A DNA stretch of 64,000 bases from Microbacterium sp. C5A9 (GCF_022627955.1 NZ_JABXGD010000003.1:186001-250000); one strand, 5' to 3'. Shown: positions 52,750 through 62,658, counted from the first letter of the stretch. The notes: generated from the sequence alone by a model not told the origin. Numbers and translations: made by a program.

Positions 52750-53070
52750 CTAGGTGCGCACGAGCTCCGCAGGAATGTCCTGGCTCGCGTGGAGAACACG
52801 GTGGATCCGGACGGCATCCTCGTCATCGGTGTAGAACACGACGTACGGGAAGCGGTGTAGGGCGAAGTCGCGCAACTCGGGGATCTTCGTCTCGATCGCG
52901 AATCGTGAGGATCCGATCGCGGGGAACTCGCCGATGTGTTTCCGGGCGCTCTGCAGAGCATCGATCAGTCGACGTGCGACGTCTCGTCCAGCGGTGCGTC
53001 GAAGATAGCTCACGGCGTTGGTGATGTCGTCGTCGGCCATCGCAGTGGTGACGACCCGGCGTCCTGTCAC
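52750..53070 (-). CDS. ParE/RelE superfamily toxin
   Basis: A 106-aa toxin of the ParE type. Its core DDDITNAVSYLRRTAGRDVARRLIDAL is followed by FPYVVFYTDDEDAVRIHRVLHASQDIP, the usual C-terminal strand set. ParE proteins poison gyrase; RelE proteins cleave mRNA; the 'HASQDIP' ending favours the ParE side. GTG 53070 overlaps the antitoxin stop (GTGA). The pair looks intact. Confidence 0.9.
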   Translation of the reverse strand: MTGRRVVTTAMADDDITNAVSYLRRTAGRDVARRLIDALQSARKHIGEFPAIGSSRFAIETKIPELRDFALHRFPYVVFYTDDEDAVRIHRVLHASQDIPAELVRT

Positions 53071-53312
53071 TGCGTGTCGGTTTCCGTTTCGTCGACGCTG
53101 TCGCGGAGACGATCGAAGTACTCATCATCCATTTCAGACCCGTGACCGGACTTCATACCCGCCAGGATGAGCCCGCGCAGCTCGGTGCGGGCCTGCTCAT
53201 CGCGGATGAGGTCGCGGACGAATTCGCTGCTCGTGGCGAACCCGCGCTCGGACACCTGTCCTTCGACGAAGTCTTTGAGGGGGTTAGGAAGAGAGACGTT
53301 CATCGTTGCCAT
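53067..53312 (-). CDS. ParD-like ribbon-helix-helix antitoxin
   Basis: An 81-aa antitoxin. The N-terminal MNVSLPNPLKDFVEGQVSERGFATSSEFVRDLIR is the RHH DNA-binding motif of CopG/ParD. The acidic C-terminus should wrap the toxin. ATG 53312 is 6 nt after TAGAAT (minus strand), so it is probably leaderless; ATG 53303 is a second in-frame start. It likely autorepresses the pair. Confidence 0.92.
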   Translation of the reverse strand: MATMNVSLPNPLKDFVEGQVSERGFATSSEFVRDLIRDEQARTELRGLILAGMKSGHGSEMDDEYFDRLRDSVDETETDTQ

Positions 53313-53318
53313 CTGCCT

Positions 53319-53324
53319 ATTCTA
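53319..53324 (-). promoter_or_regulatory. -10 element TAGAAT for the parDE pair
   Basis: TAGAAT on the minus strand lies 6 nt before the antitoxin ATG. Confidence 0.6.
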
Positions 53325-53350
53325 CGACCGTTGGCAAAGATTGTCATTCC

Positions 53351-54352
53351 TTACTCGCCGGAGCTCTGCTTGAACTGACGCTCCCAGTCGCGCAGCTCGC
53401 TGCGTCCGATCAGCGAGTCGAGCGACACCTGGAAGAGCAGTCCCGTGCGGGCGTTGACCTGCTTGATGTTGTCGACGATCTGCGTCGTCACGGCGGCCAG
53501 CGCCTCGCGCACCTCGGCGATGCGCTCGTCCGGGGCATCCCACAGGTCCGGCCGGGTGAGCAGGTCGAGCAGATAGTCGCGGTCGAGGGCGGCGACGAGA
53601 CGAGCGAGCTTGTCGGAGTACTCGGCCTCGGCGAGCACGCTCTGATCCTCGCCCGCCTTCGCATCGAGGCGGATGAACAGCTGCTCGACGTGCGAGGCGA
53701 GGGCGTCGATCCCCGCGGCGGTCTCGGCGGCGACCGGGCTGCCTGGCACCGCCGCATAGTCGGCGCGGAGCTCACGCAGCCGGGTGACGCGAAGACGGAT
53801 GCCTGCCGGCACCGGGTCGGCGGAGGGGGCCGGCGTGCGGCGACGGCGCGCGATGAGGCCGATCGCGGTGCCCGCGGCGGCGAGCAGGACGACACCGCCG
53901 ATGACCACGGGCAGGAGGACATCGGCGCCGCCGACGTCGCCGCCGCCCGGCGAGGTCGGGGTCTCGGCGGAGATCTCATTCACCGTCTCGATGAGCTTGT
54001 CCTGCAGGCTCCCGCCCGAGGACTCGTTCTCGTTCGCGATGGTCATCGCACGCTCGCCGTCGATCGCCACGGAGTCGGCCATGAGGTTGTCGCCCACCGC
54101 CACGATGACCGTCTTCTGCCCGCCCGCGGCCGTGAGCTGGTCGAGCACGTAGCCGTCGTACTGATTCTCGCGGTTCGCCGCGGCCGGAAGGACGACCACC
54201 GCGATGGACCCATCGTCGGGGACGACGGAAGAGAGGGCATCCGTGAGCCCGGTCGCGCCGCTCACCGCGGAGTCTACGTAGACGTTCTGCGTGGATATGC
54301 CCGAGACGGCATCATCGAGCCAGGGGTTGTCGGACCCGGAGAGAGACGGCAT
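53351..54352 (-). CDS. TPM-like membrane protein
   Basis: A 333-aa protein. The N-terminal part (about 1-125) resembles the TPM domain (NPWLDDAVSGISTQNVYVD, then VVVLPAAANRENQYDGYVLDQL). A membrane helix at about 142-164 is followed by RRRR and a helical cytoplasmic region (about 180-333) rich in Ala/Leu/Glu. There is no signal peptide, so the TPM part may be exported by the internal helix. It starts 8 nt after the VWA lipoprotein stop and is co-transcribed. The molecular role is unknown. Confidence 0.7.
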   Translation of the reverse strand: MPSLSGSDNPWLDDAVSGISTQNVYVDSAVSGATGLTDALSSVVPDDGSIAVVVLPAAANRENQYDGYVLDQLTAAGGQKTVIVAVGDNLMADSVAIDGERAMTIANENESSGGSLQDKLIETVNEISAETPTSPGGGDVGGADVLLPVVIGGVVLLAAAGTAIGLIARRRRTPAPSADPVPAGIRLRVTRLRELRADYAAVPGSPVAAETAAGIDALASHVEQLFIRLDAKAGEDQSVLAEAEYSDKLARLVAALDRDYLLDLLTRPDLWDAPDERIAEVREALAAVTTQIVDNIKQVNARTGLLFQVSLDSLIGRSELRDWERQFKQSSGE

Positions 54353-54360
54353 TCGGAACC

Positions 54361-56187
54361 TCAGAAGTTGTTGATCACGGACGCGAAGACGAGGTCGATC
54401 CGTTCGGCATCAGAGGCATCGAAGAGCTGACCGCCGGTCACGTCGGCGATGCGCTGCAGGGCCGACGTGTCGGCTCCCTCTCCATACGCGATCGGGAATA
54501 TACGCACGGGAGCGTCGTCGCCGCCCTCCTTCGTGCTCGTGCCGATCTTCGCGATGAGCGAATCGAGCGACGTGGCGGAGTCGGTGTCCTCGCCGTCCGA
54601 GAGCAGCACGATCGCGTTGATGCGCCCCGGCTCGGCGCGCTCGCTCATCGCCTCGTGCGCCAGGAGGATCGAGTCGTAGAGCGGCGTACCGTTGCGCTGG
54701 GCGTAGCGCAGGTCGTCGAGCGAGGAGTCGAGCTTCTCGCCGTCCGAGCCGAGCGCACTGACGTCGCGCAGCACCTGGATTCCGTCGCCCTCATCGGAGG
54801 AGATGCCGGTGGTGAACGCCCACACCCCGATCTCGTCGGTCGAGCGGAAGTGGTCGAGAGTCGTCTGCGCGCCCTCGATCGCGCCGTCGAGGCGTGAGCG
54901 TCCGTCGCCGATCGGGTCGTCCATCGAGCCGGAGATGTCGATGAGTTCGAGCACCGACGAGGGCTTGCGCACCTGGGTCCACTGGTCGATCGCCGTGGAG
55001 ATCACGTCGACCTCGGGCTTCGGCAGCGTCACGGCGGGCTGCGCCGGGTCGACACCGAACTTCGCGGTGAACAGGTCGCCCAGGGGCACAGACTCGTCGA
55101 GCGGGCGGAAGCCGTAGTCGGGCAGGATCTTCTGGGCCGCGGTGGTCTGCACGAAGGCGGCGAACGCCTCGCCCGCGGTGCGCTGCTCGGCGGTGACCCA
55201 GTCGGCGCCCAGCACCGTGATCGGGTTGTCCGACCACATGGATCCGCCCTCGGGGTAGACCGCGACCAGCTTGGTCTTCGGCGGGGTCAGGGTCTCACCC
55301 GGCTGCACGGTGTGCGAGTCGGGGTTGCCCTGGTTGTAGTTGAGCAGCGAGGTCTCCTCCAGCGCGACGGCCGAGACGTACGCCGAGCCGTTCGAGCCGT
55401 TCTGCGTCTCGTCGTAGAGCGTCGACAGCACGTTGCCGGTGGTGTCGCCGTAGTGGATGACGCACTCCTCGAACACGCGGGAGAAGTCGGCGGATGCCTC
55501 GACGTCGGCGGACGTCAGGCCCTCGGCCTTGCCCGTGGCCTCGTAGGACTGCATGAGGATCGTCGAGAGGCCCGTGGTCGATGTGTTCGGATTGGTCTTG
55601 GAGATCTTGAACGCACCCCAGATGTCCTTGCCGACGCTGCCCCATCCGGCCGGGTCCTGGCAGAGGTTCTCGAGATCGGTGATGCTGACGGGGGTGTTCG
55701 GCCAGCCGAGCGCGGTGGCCATGGGCTCGGGCATCCCGAACACGACGGGCGTGCGGGTGAACGACTGCGGATCGCCGACGAGGCCGGGCGACGCCGCCGC
55801 GGCGACGCGGTCGGTCCAGACCGTGGACGCCGGAGACCACAGCGTCGGCCACAGCGACCGGTCGTCGCTCGGCCAGTCGTCGCCCGAGGTGAGGAAGCGC
55901 GTGGCGTTGCCGGACGAGACGTTGGTCGGACGCACCGTCGCGCAGGTCTCGAGCCCCTCGTGCTCGGGCGAGTCCTTGAATGCCTTCGCGAGCTCGTCGA
56001 GCATGTTGACCTTCTCCGACGAGGTCGCGACGGTGATGTGCGTGCAGCCGTCATCGGGGAATCCCTGCGCCCCGTCGGTGGACGTGCCCTCGTCGCCACC
56101 GCCCGTGCAGGCGGACAGTGCCAGGGCCGCGATCGCCGTCATGGCGAGGGCGGCGGGGATGCGTCGTGCGGTGCGAGGCGCGCTCAT
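54361..56187 (-). CDS. Lipoprotein with solute-binding-like and von Willebrand factor A domains
   Basis: A 608-aa surface lipoprotein. The signal peptide ends in lipobox ALSAC (Cys27). Residues 45-380 resemble a type 2 solute-binding protein ([31 protein letters not shown] region). A VWA domain follows (about 400-608), with an intact [13 protein letters not shown], Thr/Ser further on, and [16 protein letters not shown] binds ligands through Mg2+. ATG 56187 is 6 nt after TAGCCT (minus strand). The TPM-like gene follows directly. No transporter permease is near, so the binding-like domain may be structural. Confidence 0.85.
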   Translation of the reverse strand: MSAPRTARRIPAALAMTAIAALALSACTGGGDEGTSTDGAQGFPDDGCTHITVATSSEKVNMLDELAKAFKDSPEHEGLETCATVRPTNVSSGNATRFLTSGDDWPSDDRSLWPTLWSPASTVWTDRVAAAASPGLVGDPQSFTRTPVVFGMPEPMATALGWPNTPVSITDLENLCQDPAGWGSVGKDIWGAFKISKTNPNTSTTGLSTILMQSYEATGKAEGLTSADVEASADFSRVFEECVIHYGDTTGNVLSTLYDETQNGSNGSAYVSAVALEETSLLNYNQGNPDSHTVQPGETLTPPKTKLVAVYPEGGSMWSDNPITVLGADWVTAEQRTAGEAFAAFVQTTAAQKILPDYGFRPLDESVPLGDLFTAKFGVDPAQPAVTLPKPEVDVISTAIDQWTQVRKPSSVLELIDISGSMDDPIGDGRSRLDGAIEGAQTTLDHFRSTDEIGVWAFTTGISSDEGDGIQVLRDVSALGSDGEKLDSSLDDLRYAQRNGTPLYDSILLAHEAMSERAEPGRINAIVLLSDGEDTDSATSLDSLIAKIGTSTKEGGDDAPVRIFPIAYGEGADTSALQRIADVTGGQLFDASDAERIDLVFASVINNF

Positions 56188-56193
56188 GCGCCC

Positions 56194-56199
56194 AGGCTA
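56194..56199 (-). promoter_or_regulatory. -10 element TAGCCT for the VWA lipoprotein gene
   Basis: TAGCCT on the minus strand lies 6 nt before ATG 56187, the leaderless pattern. Confidence 0.5.
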
Positions 56200-56282
56200 C
56201 CGAGGTATGGAGCGGGTGATCACGGATCGGTCCGATCTTGTGACCCGCTCGATCCGGCGGCCGGCTCGCACATGCGTCGGAG

Positions 56283-56288
56283 TACGCT
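56283..56288 (+). promoter_or_regulatory. -10 element TACGCT for leaderless fdhD
   Basis: TACGCT lies 7 nt before GTG 56296 with no ribosome site. Confidence 0.5.
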
Positions 56289-56295
56289 CGCTCGT

Positions 56296-57198
56296 GTGGG
56301 GCGGATCACGACGAGGCGACCGATACTGAAGCTCACCCTCGGCGAGGGTGTCATCCGGCGAGCCGACACGCTCGCCGTGGAGGAGCCGCTCGAGATCAGG
56401 GTGGCGGGCGCACCGCTCGCGGTCACGATGCGCACGCCAGGGCACGACGTCGAGCTGGCCGCCGGCTTCCTCGTGTCCGAGGGGATCATCGCGCAGGCCT
56501 CCGACTTCCACTCGGCGATCCACTGCGGCGGACCGGGCACGGGCGGGGAAGAGAACACCTACAACGTGCTCGACCTCACCCTCGCGCAGGGGATTCCCCT
56601 TCCCGACCCCGACGCGGCTCGGCGCTTCTACACGACCAGCTCGTGCGGGGTGTGCGGCAAGGCGAGCATCGACGCGGTGCGCACCGTGTCGCGGCACCCG
56701 CGGGGCGACGACGACATCCTGGTCGGCGCCGACCGGATCGCGGCCTATCCCGAGCGACTGCGTGCCGAGCAGGCGGCCTTCGACAAGACCGGCGGCCTGC
56801 ACGCGGCGGCGCTCTTCGACGCCGACACGGGCGAGATGCTCGTGCTGCGTGAGGACGTGGGCCGGCACAACGCGGTCGACAAGGTGGTCGGCTGGGCGCT
56901 GCTGAACGACAGGCTGCCCCTGCGCCGGCAGATCCTGCAGGTGTCGGGGCGCGCGAGCTTCGAGCTGGTGCAGAAGGCGGCGATGGCCGGCATCCCGATG
57001 CTCAGCGCCGTGTCGGCGCCCTCGTCCCTGGCCGCGGAGCTCGCGGATGAGTCGGGGGTGACGCTCGTCGGATTCGTCCGCGGGCGGTCGATGAACATCT
57101 ACACGCACGCGCACCGGGTGCGGACGGATGCCGGAGCAGACGGCGAGGGGATCGGCGCGTCCGAGCCCGCCGCGGAGGGAGCGAGCCATGCTCGATAG
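56296..57198 (+). CDS. fdhD: Formate dehydrogenase accessory sulfurtransferase FdhD
   Basis: A 300-aa sulfurtransferase that passes sulfur from IscS to the molybdenum cofactor of formate-dehydrogenase-type enzymes. The CxxC pair is Cys117 and Cys120 in SSCGVCGK. Other landmarks are [31 protein letters not shown] and [16 protein letters not shown] 56296 gives the typical MGRITTRR start; ATG 56272 is in frame but lies in the promoter. The next gene, an FdhF-like enzyme, overlaps by 11 nt. Confidence 0.94.
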   Translation: MGRITTRRPILKLTLGEGVIRRADTLAVEEPLEIRVAGAPLAVTMRTPGHDVELAAGFLVSEGIIAQASDFHSAIHCGGPGTGGEENTYNVLDLTLAQGIPLPDPDAARRFYTTSSCGVCGKASIDAVRTVSRHPRGDDDILVGADRIAAYPERLRAEQAAFDKTGGLHAAALFDADTGEMLVLREDVGRHNAVDKVVGWALLNDRLPLRRQILQVSGRASFELVQKAAMAGIPMLSAVSAPSSLAAELADESGVTLVGFVRGRSMNIYTHAHRVRTDAGADGEGIGASEPAAEGASHAR

Positions 57199-59533
57199 TC
57201 ACGGAACCGCCGGCACGGCGTTCGGGCTCATGCCGGTCGAGCCGCGCCAGGGCGGGTACGGCCCGCGCACCGACCGCGCCTGGTCGCGCACGCCGTACCG
57301 CCACCCCGCGGCGGGGTGGGGTGCGGCGGTGTCGGTCGGACGTGTGGTGCTCAGGGAGAGCCAGCCGATCGCCGGCCCCCTGGCGATGTTCCAGATGAAT
57401 CACCCGATCTCGGGCTACGACTGCCCCGGGTGCGCCTGGCCCGACGACCTCGGCAACCTGAAGCTCGACATCTGCGAGAACGGCATCAAGCACGTCACCT
57501 GGGAGATGACGCGCAAGCGGGTCGATCGACGCTTCTTCGCCGAGCACTCCGTCACCGAGCTCGCGACCTGGCCTGACTTCGACCTCGAGGACCAGGGTCG
57601 CCTGACCGAGCCGATGGCCTACGACGCGGCCACCGATCACTATGTGCCGATCTCGTGGGACGACGCGTTCGCGTTGGTCGGAGACGAACTGCAGAGTCTC
57701 GACAGCCCTGACGAGGCGGCCTTCTACACGTCGGGGCGGCTCAGCAACGAAGCCACCTTCCTCTATCAGCTGATGGTGCGCGAGTACGGCACGAACAACC
57801 TCCCCGACTGCTCGAACATGTGTCATGAGGCGTCGGGGCGCGCCCTCAAGGCCTCGATCGCCACCGGCAAGGGCACGGTCGACATGCACGACTGGGGCGA
57901 CTGCGACGCTCTCTTCGTGCTCGGCGTGAACGCGGCGTCGAACGCCCCGCGCATGCTGACCGCGCTGGCCGATGCCGTGAAGCGCGGCGCCCAGGTGGTG
58001 CACGTGAATCCGCTCGTCGAGGCCGGCGCCACGCGCACGATCGTGCCGCACGACTTCGTCGACATGGCGCGCTTCAAGGCCACGGGCACGAGCACGATGA
58101 ACCTGCAGGTGCGCCCCGGCGGTGACCTGGCACTGATCCGCGGCATGTCGAAGGTGGTCTTCGAGGCCGCGGCGCACGACCCTTCCGTGCTCGACTCCGA
58201 GTTCCTCTCATCGCTGACGAACGGTGTCGAGGCGTACCGCGCGCTGGTGGAGGCCACGACGTGGGCCGACCTCGTCACGCAGTCGGGGCTGACGGAGGAG
58301 CAGATCCGCGCGGCCGCGGCGGTGTACCTCACGTCGGAGCGCACGATCATCAGCTGGTGCCTCGGCGTGAGTCAGCACGAGCACGGCGTCGACACCGTGC
58401 GCGAGATCGTCAACCTGCTGCTCCTGCGGGGCAACATCGGGCGTGCGGGCGCGGGCCCGTCACCGATCCGGGGGCACAGCAACGTGCAGGGCAACCGCAC
58501 CTGCGGCATCGACCACAGGCCGACGGATGCCTGGCTCGACCGCCTCGCCGAGGTCTGCCGCATCGATCCGCCGCGGCATCCGGGGCTCGACACCGTGCGC
58601 ACGATCGAGGCGATGCACGACGGCCGCGTGACGGTGTTCGTCGGCATGGGCGGCAACTTCGTGCTCGCGGCCCCCGACACCCCGTTCACGGCGCAGGGCC
58701 TCGAGAAGTGTCGGCTGACCGTGCAGGTGAGCACCAAGCTCAACCGCAGTCACCTCGTGCACGGGCAGAGGGCGCTGATCCTGCCCTGCCTCGGCCGCAC
58801 CGAGCGAGACCAGCAGGCGGAGGGGCCCCAGGGGGTCACGGTCGAGGATGCGATGAGCATGGTGCACCTCTCGATCGGACGCAAGCAGCCGGCCTCCGCC
58901 TATCTGAAGTCGGAGCCCGCGATCATCGCCGGGCTCGCGAAGGCGACGCTGCCGCACACCGCGACCCCGTGGGACCGGTACGTCGGCGACTATGACACCA
59001 TCCGGGACGTGATGGCGAAGGTGCTGCCGGGATTCGAGGGGTTCAACGACCTCATCCGCGACCGGCACGGGTTCCGCATCCCGCAACCCGCGAGGCAGCG
59101 CGTGTTCGAGACGCCGTCAGGGCGCGCGGAGTTCTCGCAGGCGCCACTGCCGAACGTCATCCCCGAGTCGGCCGACACCCTGGTGCTGCAGACCGTGCGA
59201 TCGCACGATCAGTGGAACACCACCATCTACTCGAACGACGACCGCTACCGGGGCGTGAAGAACCTGCGCGAGCTCGTGTTCCTGCACGAGGACGACATGC
59301 GCGACCGCGGACTCGTCGAGGGCGACCTCGTCGACATCGTGTCGACGTCGAAGGACGGCTCGACGCGGATGCTGCGCGCGTTCCGCGCCGTGCCCTACGA
59401 CCTTCCCCGCGGCAGCGCGGCGGGGTACATGCCCGAGATGAACGTGCTGATCGGCCGCAAGGACTTCAGCGCCCAGAGCGATCAGCCGCTGATGAAGAGC
59501 ATCCAGGTCACCGTCGCTCGAACAGGATCCTGA
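57188..59533 (+). CDS. FdhF/YdeP-type molybdopterin oxidoreductase alpha subunit
   Basis: A 781-aa cytoplasmic Mo-bisMGD enzyme of the YdeP/TIGR01701 type. It lacks the N-terminal four-Cys [4Fe-4S] motif of classical FdhF, but has an early CPGCAWPDD segment. The predicted metal-ligand Cys is in [10 protein letters not shown], where classical enzymes carry Sec or Cys. MGD-binding strands are present ([34 protein letters not shown]). Being paired with fdhD it may be a formate dehydrogenase, but YdeP relatives have other or unknown roles (acid resistance). No small or electron-transfer subunit is nearby. ATG 57188 has GGAGGGAG upstream. Confidence 0.85.
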   Translation: MLDSHGTAGTAFGLMPVEPRQGGYGPRTDRAWSRTPYRHPAAGWGAAVSVGRVVLRESQPIAGPLAMFQMNHPISGYDCPGCAWPDDLGNLKLDICENGIKHVTWEMTRKRVDRRFFAEHSVTELATWPDFDLEDQGRLTEPMAYDAATDHYVPISWDDAFALVGDELQSLDSPDEAAFYTSGRLSNEATFLYQLMVREYGTNNLPDCSNMCHEASGRALKASIATGKGTVDMHDWGDCDALFVLGVNAASNAPRMLTALADAVKRGAQVVHVNPLVEAGATRTIVPHDFVDMARFKATGTSTMNLQVRPGGDLALIRGMSKVVFEAAAHDPSVLDSEFLSSLTNGVEAYRALVEATTWADLVTQSGLTEEQIRAAAAVYLTSERTIISWCLGVSQHEHGVDTVREIVNLLLLRGNIGRAGAGPSPIRGHSNVQGNRTCGIDHRPTDAWLDRLAEVCRIDPPRHPGLDTVRTIEAMHDGRVTVFVGMGGNFVLAAPDTPFTAQGLEKCRLTVQVSTKLNRSHLVHGQRALILPCLGRTERDQQAEGPQGVTVEDAMSMVHLSIGRKQPASAYLKSEPAIIAGLAKATLPHTATPWDRYVGDYDTIRDVMAKVLPGFEGFNDLIRDRHGFRIPQPARQRVFETPSGRAEFSQAPLPNVIPESADTLVLQTVRSHDQWNTTIYSNDDRYRGVKNLRELVFLHEDDMRDRGLVEGDLVDIVSTSKDGSTRMLRAFRAVPYDLPRGSAAGYMPEMNVLIGRKDFSAQSDQPLMKSIQVTVARTGS

Positions 59534-59557
59534 CCCGGACCGGATCGGAGGCGGTGG

Positions 59558-60007
59558 TCAGGCGCCGACCGTCGCGCCCTGCAGCGCGTGCACGACGGGC
59601 GCGAGCTCGGGCTGCGTGACCGCGTCGCCGAGGGTGCGCTCGAGGGTCTCGTCGTGGATCGGATGCGCCTTCTCGTACAGCGCCAGGCCGGCCGGAGTGA
59701 GCTCGGTGTAGATGCCGCGGCGGTCGTCGGCGCAGAGGATGCGCGTGAGCAGCCCGCGGTCCTCGAGGCGCGTCACGAGCCGCGTGGTCGCGCTGGGGCT
59801 GAGGGCGGTCGCGCGGGCGAGCTGCTGCATCCGCATGTGCCAGCCGTCTTGCCGGCTGAGGGCGTCGAGCACGGTGTACTCGACGACGGACAGCCCCGCA
59901 GACGCAGCGAGCGCCTTCTCGAGCTCGGCCTCGATGATGCCGTGCAGGGCCGCGAGGGTGCGCCATCCGCGCGCCCGGATCTCGACGGCGTCGTCTGAGA
60001 TTCCCAT
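59558..60007 (-). CDS. MarR family transcriptional regulator
   Basis: A 149-aa winged-helix regulator. The DNA-binding core is MRMQQLARATALSPSATTRLVTRLEDRGLLTR and the wing DDRRGIYTELTPAG. ATG 60007 has GGGAGGT upstream. It is divergent from the MFS exporter across a 131-nt AT-richer gap with TTGC/GCAA palindromes, the common repressor-exporter layout. The ligand is unknown. Confidence 0.92.
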   Translation of the reverse strand: MGISDDAVEIRARGWRTLAALHGIIEAELEKALAASAGLSVVEYTVLDALSRQDGWHMRMQQLARATALSPSATTRLVTRLEDRGLLTRILCADDRRGIYTELTPAGLALYEKAHPIHDETLERTLGDAVTQPELAPVVHALQGATVGA

Positions 60008-60040
60008 GGTGACCTCCCGCGCCACGCGGGCGCATAAGTA

Positions 60041-60070
60041 GTTGCTTGCGCGGGATAGTTGCGTGTGCAA
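60041..60070. promoter_or_regulatory. MarR-type operator candidate
   Basis: TTGC-GTGT-GCAA arms (60059-60070) and a nearby GTTGCTTGCG (60041-60050) lie in the divergent gap. The symmetry and position suit MarR dimer binding. Confidence 0.45.
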
Positions 60071-60138
60071 TGATTATCCCTCGTGACGCAATATCCCGCG
60101 TCTGCAACAACTTTAACAGAGGACTTCGGAGCACACCC

Positions 60139-61326
60139 ATGCCACTCGGACTCATCGCACTCGCCATCGGCGCCTTCGGGATCGGACTCACCGAGTTCGT
60201 GATCATGGGCCTCCTTCCCGAGGTCGCCACCGACTTCGGTGTCACCGAGGCAACCGCCGGCTGGCTCATCTCGGGCTATGCCCTGGCCGTGGTCGTCGGG
60301 GCACTCGGCCTGACCGCGGCCACGACGCGACTGCCGCGCAAGCCGGTGCTGCTCGGCCTCGTCGTGCTCTTCATCGCAGGAAACGTGCTGACCGCACTCG
60401 CCCCGGACTACTCGGTCGCGATGATCGGCCGCATCATCGCCGCTCTCTGCCACGGCGCGTTCTTCGGCATCGGGTCGGTCGTCGCGGCCGATCTCGTCGC
60501 TCCCGAGAAGAAGGCGCGGGCGATCGCCATCATGTTCACGGGTCTCACGGCCGCCAACGTCTTCGGGGTGCCGTTCGGCACGTTCCTCGGCCAGCAGTTC
60601 GGGTGGCGTTCGACGTTCTGGGTGATCTCGGTCATCGGCGTCGTCGCGTTCGCCGGTATCGCTCTTCTCGTCACGGCGCCGAAGGTCACCGGCCATCAGG
60701 TGAGCCTGCGCAGCGAGCTCCGCGCGTTCCGCTCGGGACAGGTCTGGCTGTCGCTGATCGTCACCGCGCTCGCCTTCGGCGGGATGTTCGGTGCCTTCAC
60801 CTACATCGCCTACACGCTCACGGGCGTGACCGGCTTCGCCGACACCGCCGTGCCGTGGCTGCTCGTGCTCTTCGGTGTGGGACTCGTCGCGGGCAACGCG
60901 ATCGGCGGACGGCTGGCCGACCGCTCGATCGACCGCACCCTCCTGATCTTCATCGCCGCCCTGGCGGTCGTGCTCGTGCTGTTCGGCCTCTTCGCCCGGT
61001 CGCAGCCGGCGACGATCGCGATCCTCGTGCTGATGGGAGCGTTCGGCTTCGGCACGGTGCCCGGACTGCAGAGTCGCATCATGCACTACGCGGGCGGGGC
61101 GCCCACCCTCGCCTCCGGCGCGAACATCGGCGCGTTCAACGTCGGCAACGCGCTCGGCGCCTGGGCGGGCGGACTCGGCATCGCCGCAGGGCTCGGCTAC
61201 ACCTCTCCCATCTGGATCGGCGCCGCGATCACGGCATCCGCCCTCGTCGTCATGGTGATCGCCGTGGTCACCGCACGGCGCCCCGCGCCGGCGGACACCG
61301 ACACCCTGCAGGCCGTCGCCGTCTGA
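60139..61326 (+). CDS. MFS transporter, DHA1-type (AraJ/YdhP-like efflux)
   Basis: A 395-aa 12-helix exporter. DHA1 motifs are TEFVIMGLLPEVATDFGVTEATAGWLISGYALAVVVGA-type N-terminus and GGRLADRSIDR in the central loop. The AraJ/YdhP group exports sugars, arabinose-like compounds or drugs. ATG 60139 follows CGGAGC. It is presumably repressed by the adjacent MarR protein. Confidence 0.9.
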   Translation: MPLGLIALAIGAFGIGLTEFVIMGLLPEVATDFGVTEATAGWLISGYALAVVVGALGLTAATTRLPRKPVLLGLVVLFIAGNVLTALAPDYSVAMIGRIIAALCHGAFFGIGSVVAADLVAPEKKARAIAIMFTGLTAANVFGVPFGTFLGQQFGWRSTFWVISVIGVVAFAGIALLVTAPKVTGHQVSLRSELRAFRSGQVWLSLIVTALAFGGMFGAFTYIAYTLTGVTGFADTAVPWLLVLFGVGLVAGNAIGGRLADRSIDRTLLIFIAALAVVLVLFGLFARSQPATIAILVLMGAFGFGTVPGLQSRIMHYAGGAPTLASGANIGAFNVGNALGAWAGGLGIAAGLGYTSPIWIGAAITASALVVMVIAVVTARRPAPADTDTLQAVAV

Positions 61327-61346
61327 CGCCTCGGCGCGTCGCGGTG

Positions 61347-62165
61347 CTACTGCGCCCGCATGAACTCCTCCGCGGCGGCGACCTGCTCAGGGGTCGGCCG
61401 GATGCCGGTGTAGAGCACGAACTGCTCGAGCGCCTGCAGCGTCGCGACCTCCGCGCCGGTGATCACGGTCTTGCCTGCCGAGCGCCCCGCAGCGATGAGC
61501 GGGGTCTCGGCGGGCAGCGCCACGACGTCGAACACCACGGATGCCGCCGCGATCTGCGCCTCCGAGAACGACAGCGCGCGCTCCTCGCTGCCCCCGGCCA
61601 TGCCGATCGGCGTGATGTTGACGATGATGTCGGCGGTCACGGCATCCGCATCCGCCGTCCAGTCGAAGCCGTAGAGATCGGCGAGCCCGCGACCGCGCTC
61701 TTCGTTTCGCGCCGCGATCGTGACCCGCGAGAAACCGGCGTCGCGGAAGGCGGCGGCGGTGGCCTTCGCCATCCCGCCCGAGCCGCGCAGCAGCACGGAT
61801 GCCGACCGCTCCAGCGCGTTGCGCTCGATCAGCTCGGCGATCGCGCTGTAGTCCGTGTTGTATGCGGTGAGCACCCCGTCGTCGTTGACGATCGTGTTCA
61901 CCGACTCGATCGCCGTGGCGGAGGCATCCATGTGGTCGACGAGCGCGATGACGTCTTCCTTGTAGGGCATCGAGACCGCGCATCCGCGGATCCCGAGCCC
62001 GCGCACACCGGCGATGGCCTGCGACAGATCGGTGGGGGCGAAGGCCTTGTAGATCCAGTTGAGGCCCAGTTCCTCGTAGAGGAAGTTGTGGAACCGGGTG
62101 CCGTTGTTGCTGGGTCGCGCCGACAGCGAGATGCACAGGGTCATGTCCTTGTTGAGCATGGTCAC
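61347..62165 (-). CDS. Shikimate dehydrogenase-family protein
   Basis: A 272-aa NAD(P)-dependent enzyme. The catalytic Lys69 (SMPYKED) and Asp105 (YNTDYSA) of AroE are present, as is the nucleotide-binding RGSGGMAKATAAAF. The NADP-binding loop reads AARNEERG and the substrate serines of AroE (S-x-S at the N-terminus, here SLSARPSNNG) are altered. It is probably an AroE paralogue (YdiB/quinate or other). GTG 62165 is 6 nt after TACCCT (minus), hence leaderless. No aromatic-pathway gene is adjacent. Confidence 0.85.
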   Translation of the reverse strand: MTMLNKDMTLCISLSARPSNNGTRFHNFLYEELGLNWIYKAFAPTDLSQAIAGVRGLGIRGCAVSMPYKEDVIALVDHMDASATAIESVNTIVNDDGVLTAYNTDYSAIAELIERNALERSASVLLRGSGGMAKATAAAFRDAGFSRVTIAARNEERGRGLADLYGFDWTADADAVTADIIVNITPIGMAGGSEERALSFSEAQIAAASVVFDVVALPAETPLIAAGRSAGKTVITGAEVATLQALEQFVLYTGIRPTPEQVAAAEEFMRAQ

Positions 62166-62171
62166 GGATCC

Positions 62172-62177
62172 AGGGTA
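62172..62177 (-). promoter_or_regulatory. -10 element TACCCT for the aroE-like gene
   Basis: TACCCT on the minus strand lies 6 nt before GTG 62165, favouring that start over ATG 62159. Confidence 0.5.
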
Positions 62178-62652
62178 CTCGCGGGAGCGCGCGGATCATC
62201 GAGGCTCAGAAACCCCTGGAAACCCGTAGCGTGATCGCGACCTCTCCCATAGTGTTGTGGTGCATGCACAGGGGATTGATCGCCTCCGTCTACCCCAGAT
62301 GACGGGCTGCCTTCCCCAGAGGCAAGGGTGATCCGTGCATGCGATTGGGCCCTCTCGAGTGGTTCTGTCCCCAACGGGCCGCTCGAGAGGGCCGCTGTCT
62401 ACCCGGATCTCCAAACTTTTTTGACTTTTGTCCCCCAAATGGGGGACAAAAGGCTCGCGGAGGGGTTACGCTGGTATCTGACGCACCCTCCGGTCGTCTT
62501 CGGCCCTCATCGCTCCCCCCGCGGTGAGGGCCACACCATTTTCCGGGCCGCCCACGATGCCGTGGCATGGCCTTGTGTGACGCGAGATGACATCTCGTGC
62601 AACATTTGGGTTACGGGCTGACCTCGCCTCTTCCGCTCTGAGCGTGCTCCAC
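62178..62652. other. Long palindrome-rich intergenic region upstream of cspA
   Basis: About 475 nt without a convincing gene. It holds GTGCATGCAC (62260-62269), a 12-bp stem GGCCCTCTCGAG/CTCGAGAGGGCC (62348-62393), a TTTTGTCCCCC-AAAT-GGGGGACAAAA palindrome (62426-62451) right after CTTTTTTGAC, and CGAGATG-A-CATCTCG (62583-62597). A 97-codon open frame at 62328-62621 has no recognised domain and no ribosome site. Regulatory DNA or a small RNA is more likely. Confidence 0.55.
62426..62451. promoter_or_regulatory. 26-nt perfect palindrome (TTTTGTCCCCC / GGGGGACAAAA)
   Basis: Eleven-base arms around AAAT. A TTGACT hexamer (62421) abuts the 5' arm and could be a -35. The symmetry, AT-rich ends and lone position suit a high-affinity operator; as RNA it would fold into a very stable hairpin. 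Confidence 0.6.
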
Positions 62653-62658
62653 TAGCGT
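62653..62658 (+). promoter_or_regulatory. -10 element TAGCGT for cspA
   Basis: TAGCGT lies about 60 nt before the cold-shock ATG and would give a leader of roughly 53 nt, long enough for a cold-responsive 5' UTR. Confidence 0.45.

Noticed and set aside
62328..62621. 97-codon plus-strand frame before cspA
   Set aside because: GTG start without a ribosome site, no recognisable domain, and it runs through perfect palindromes. Regulatory DNA explains the stretch better.
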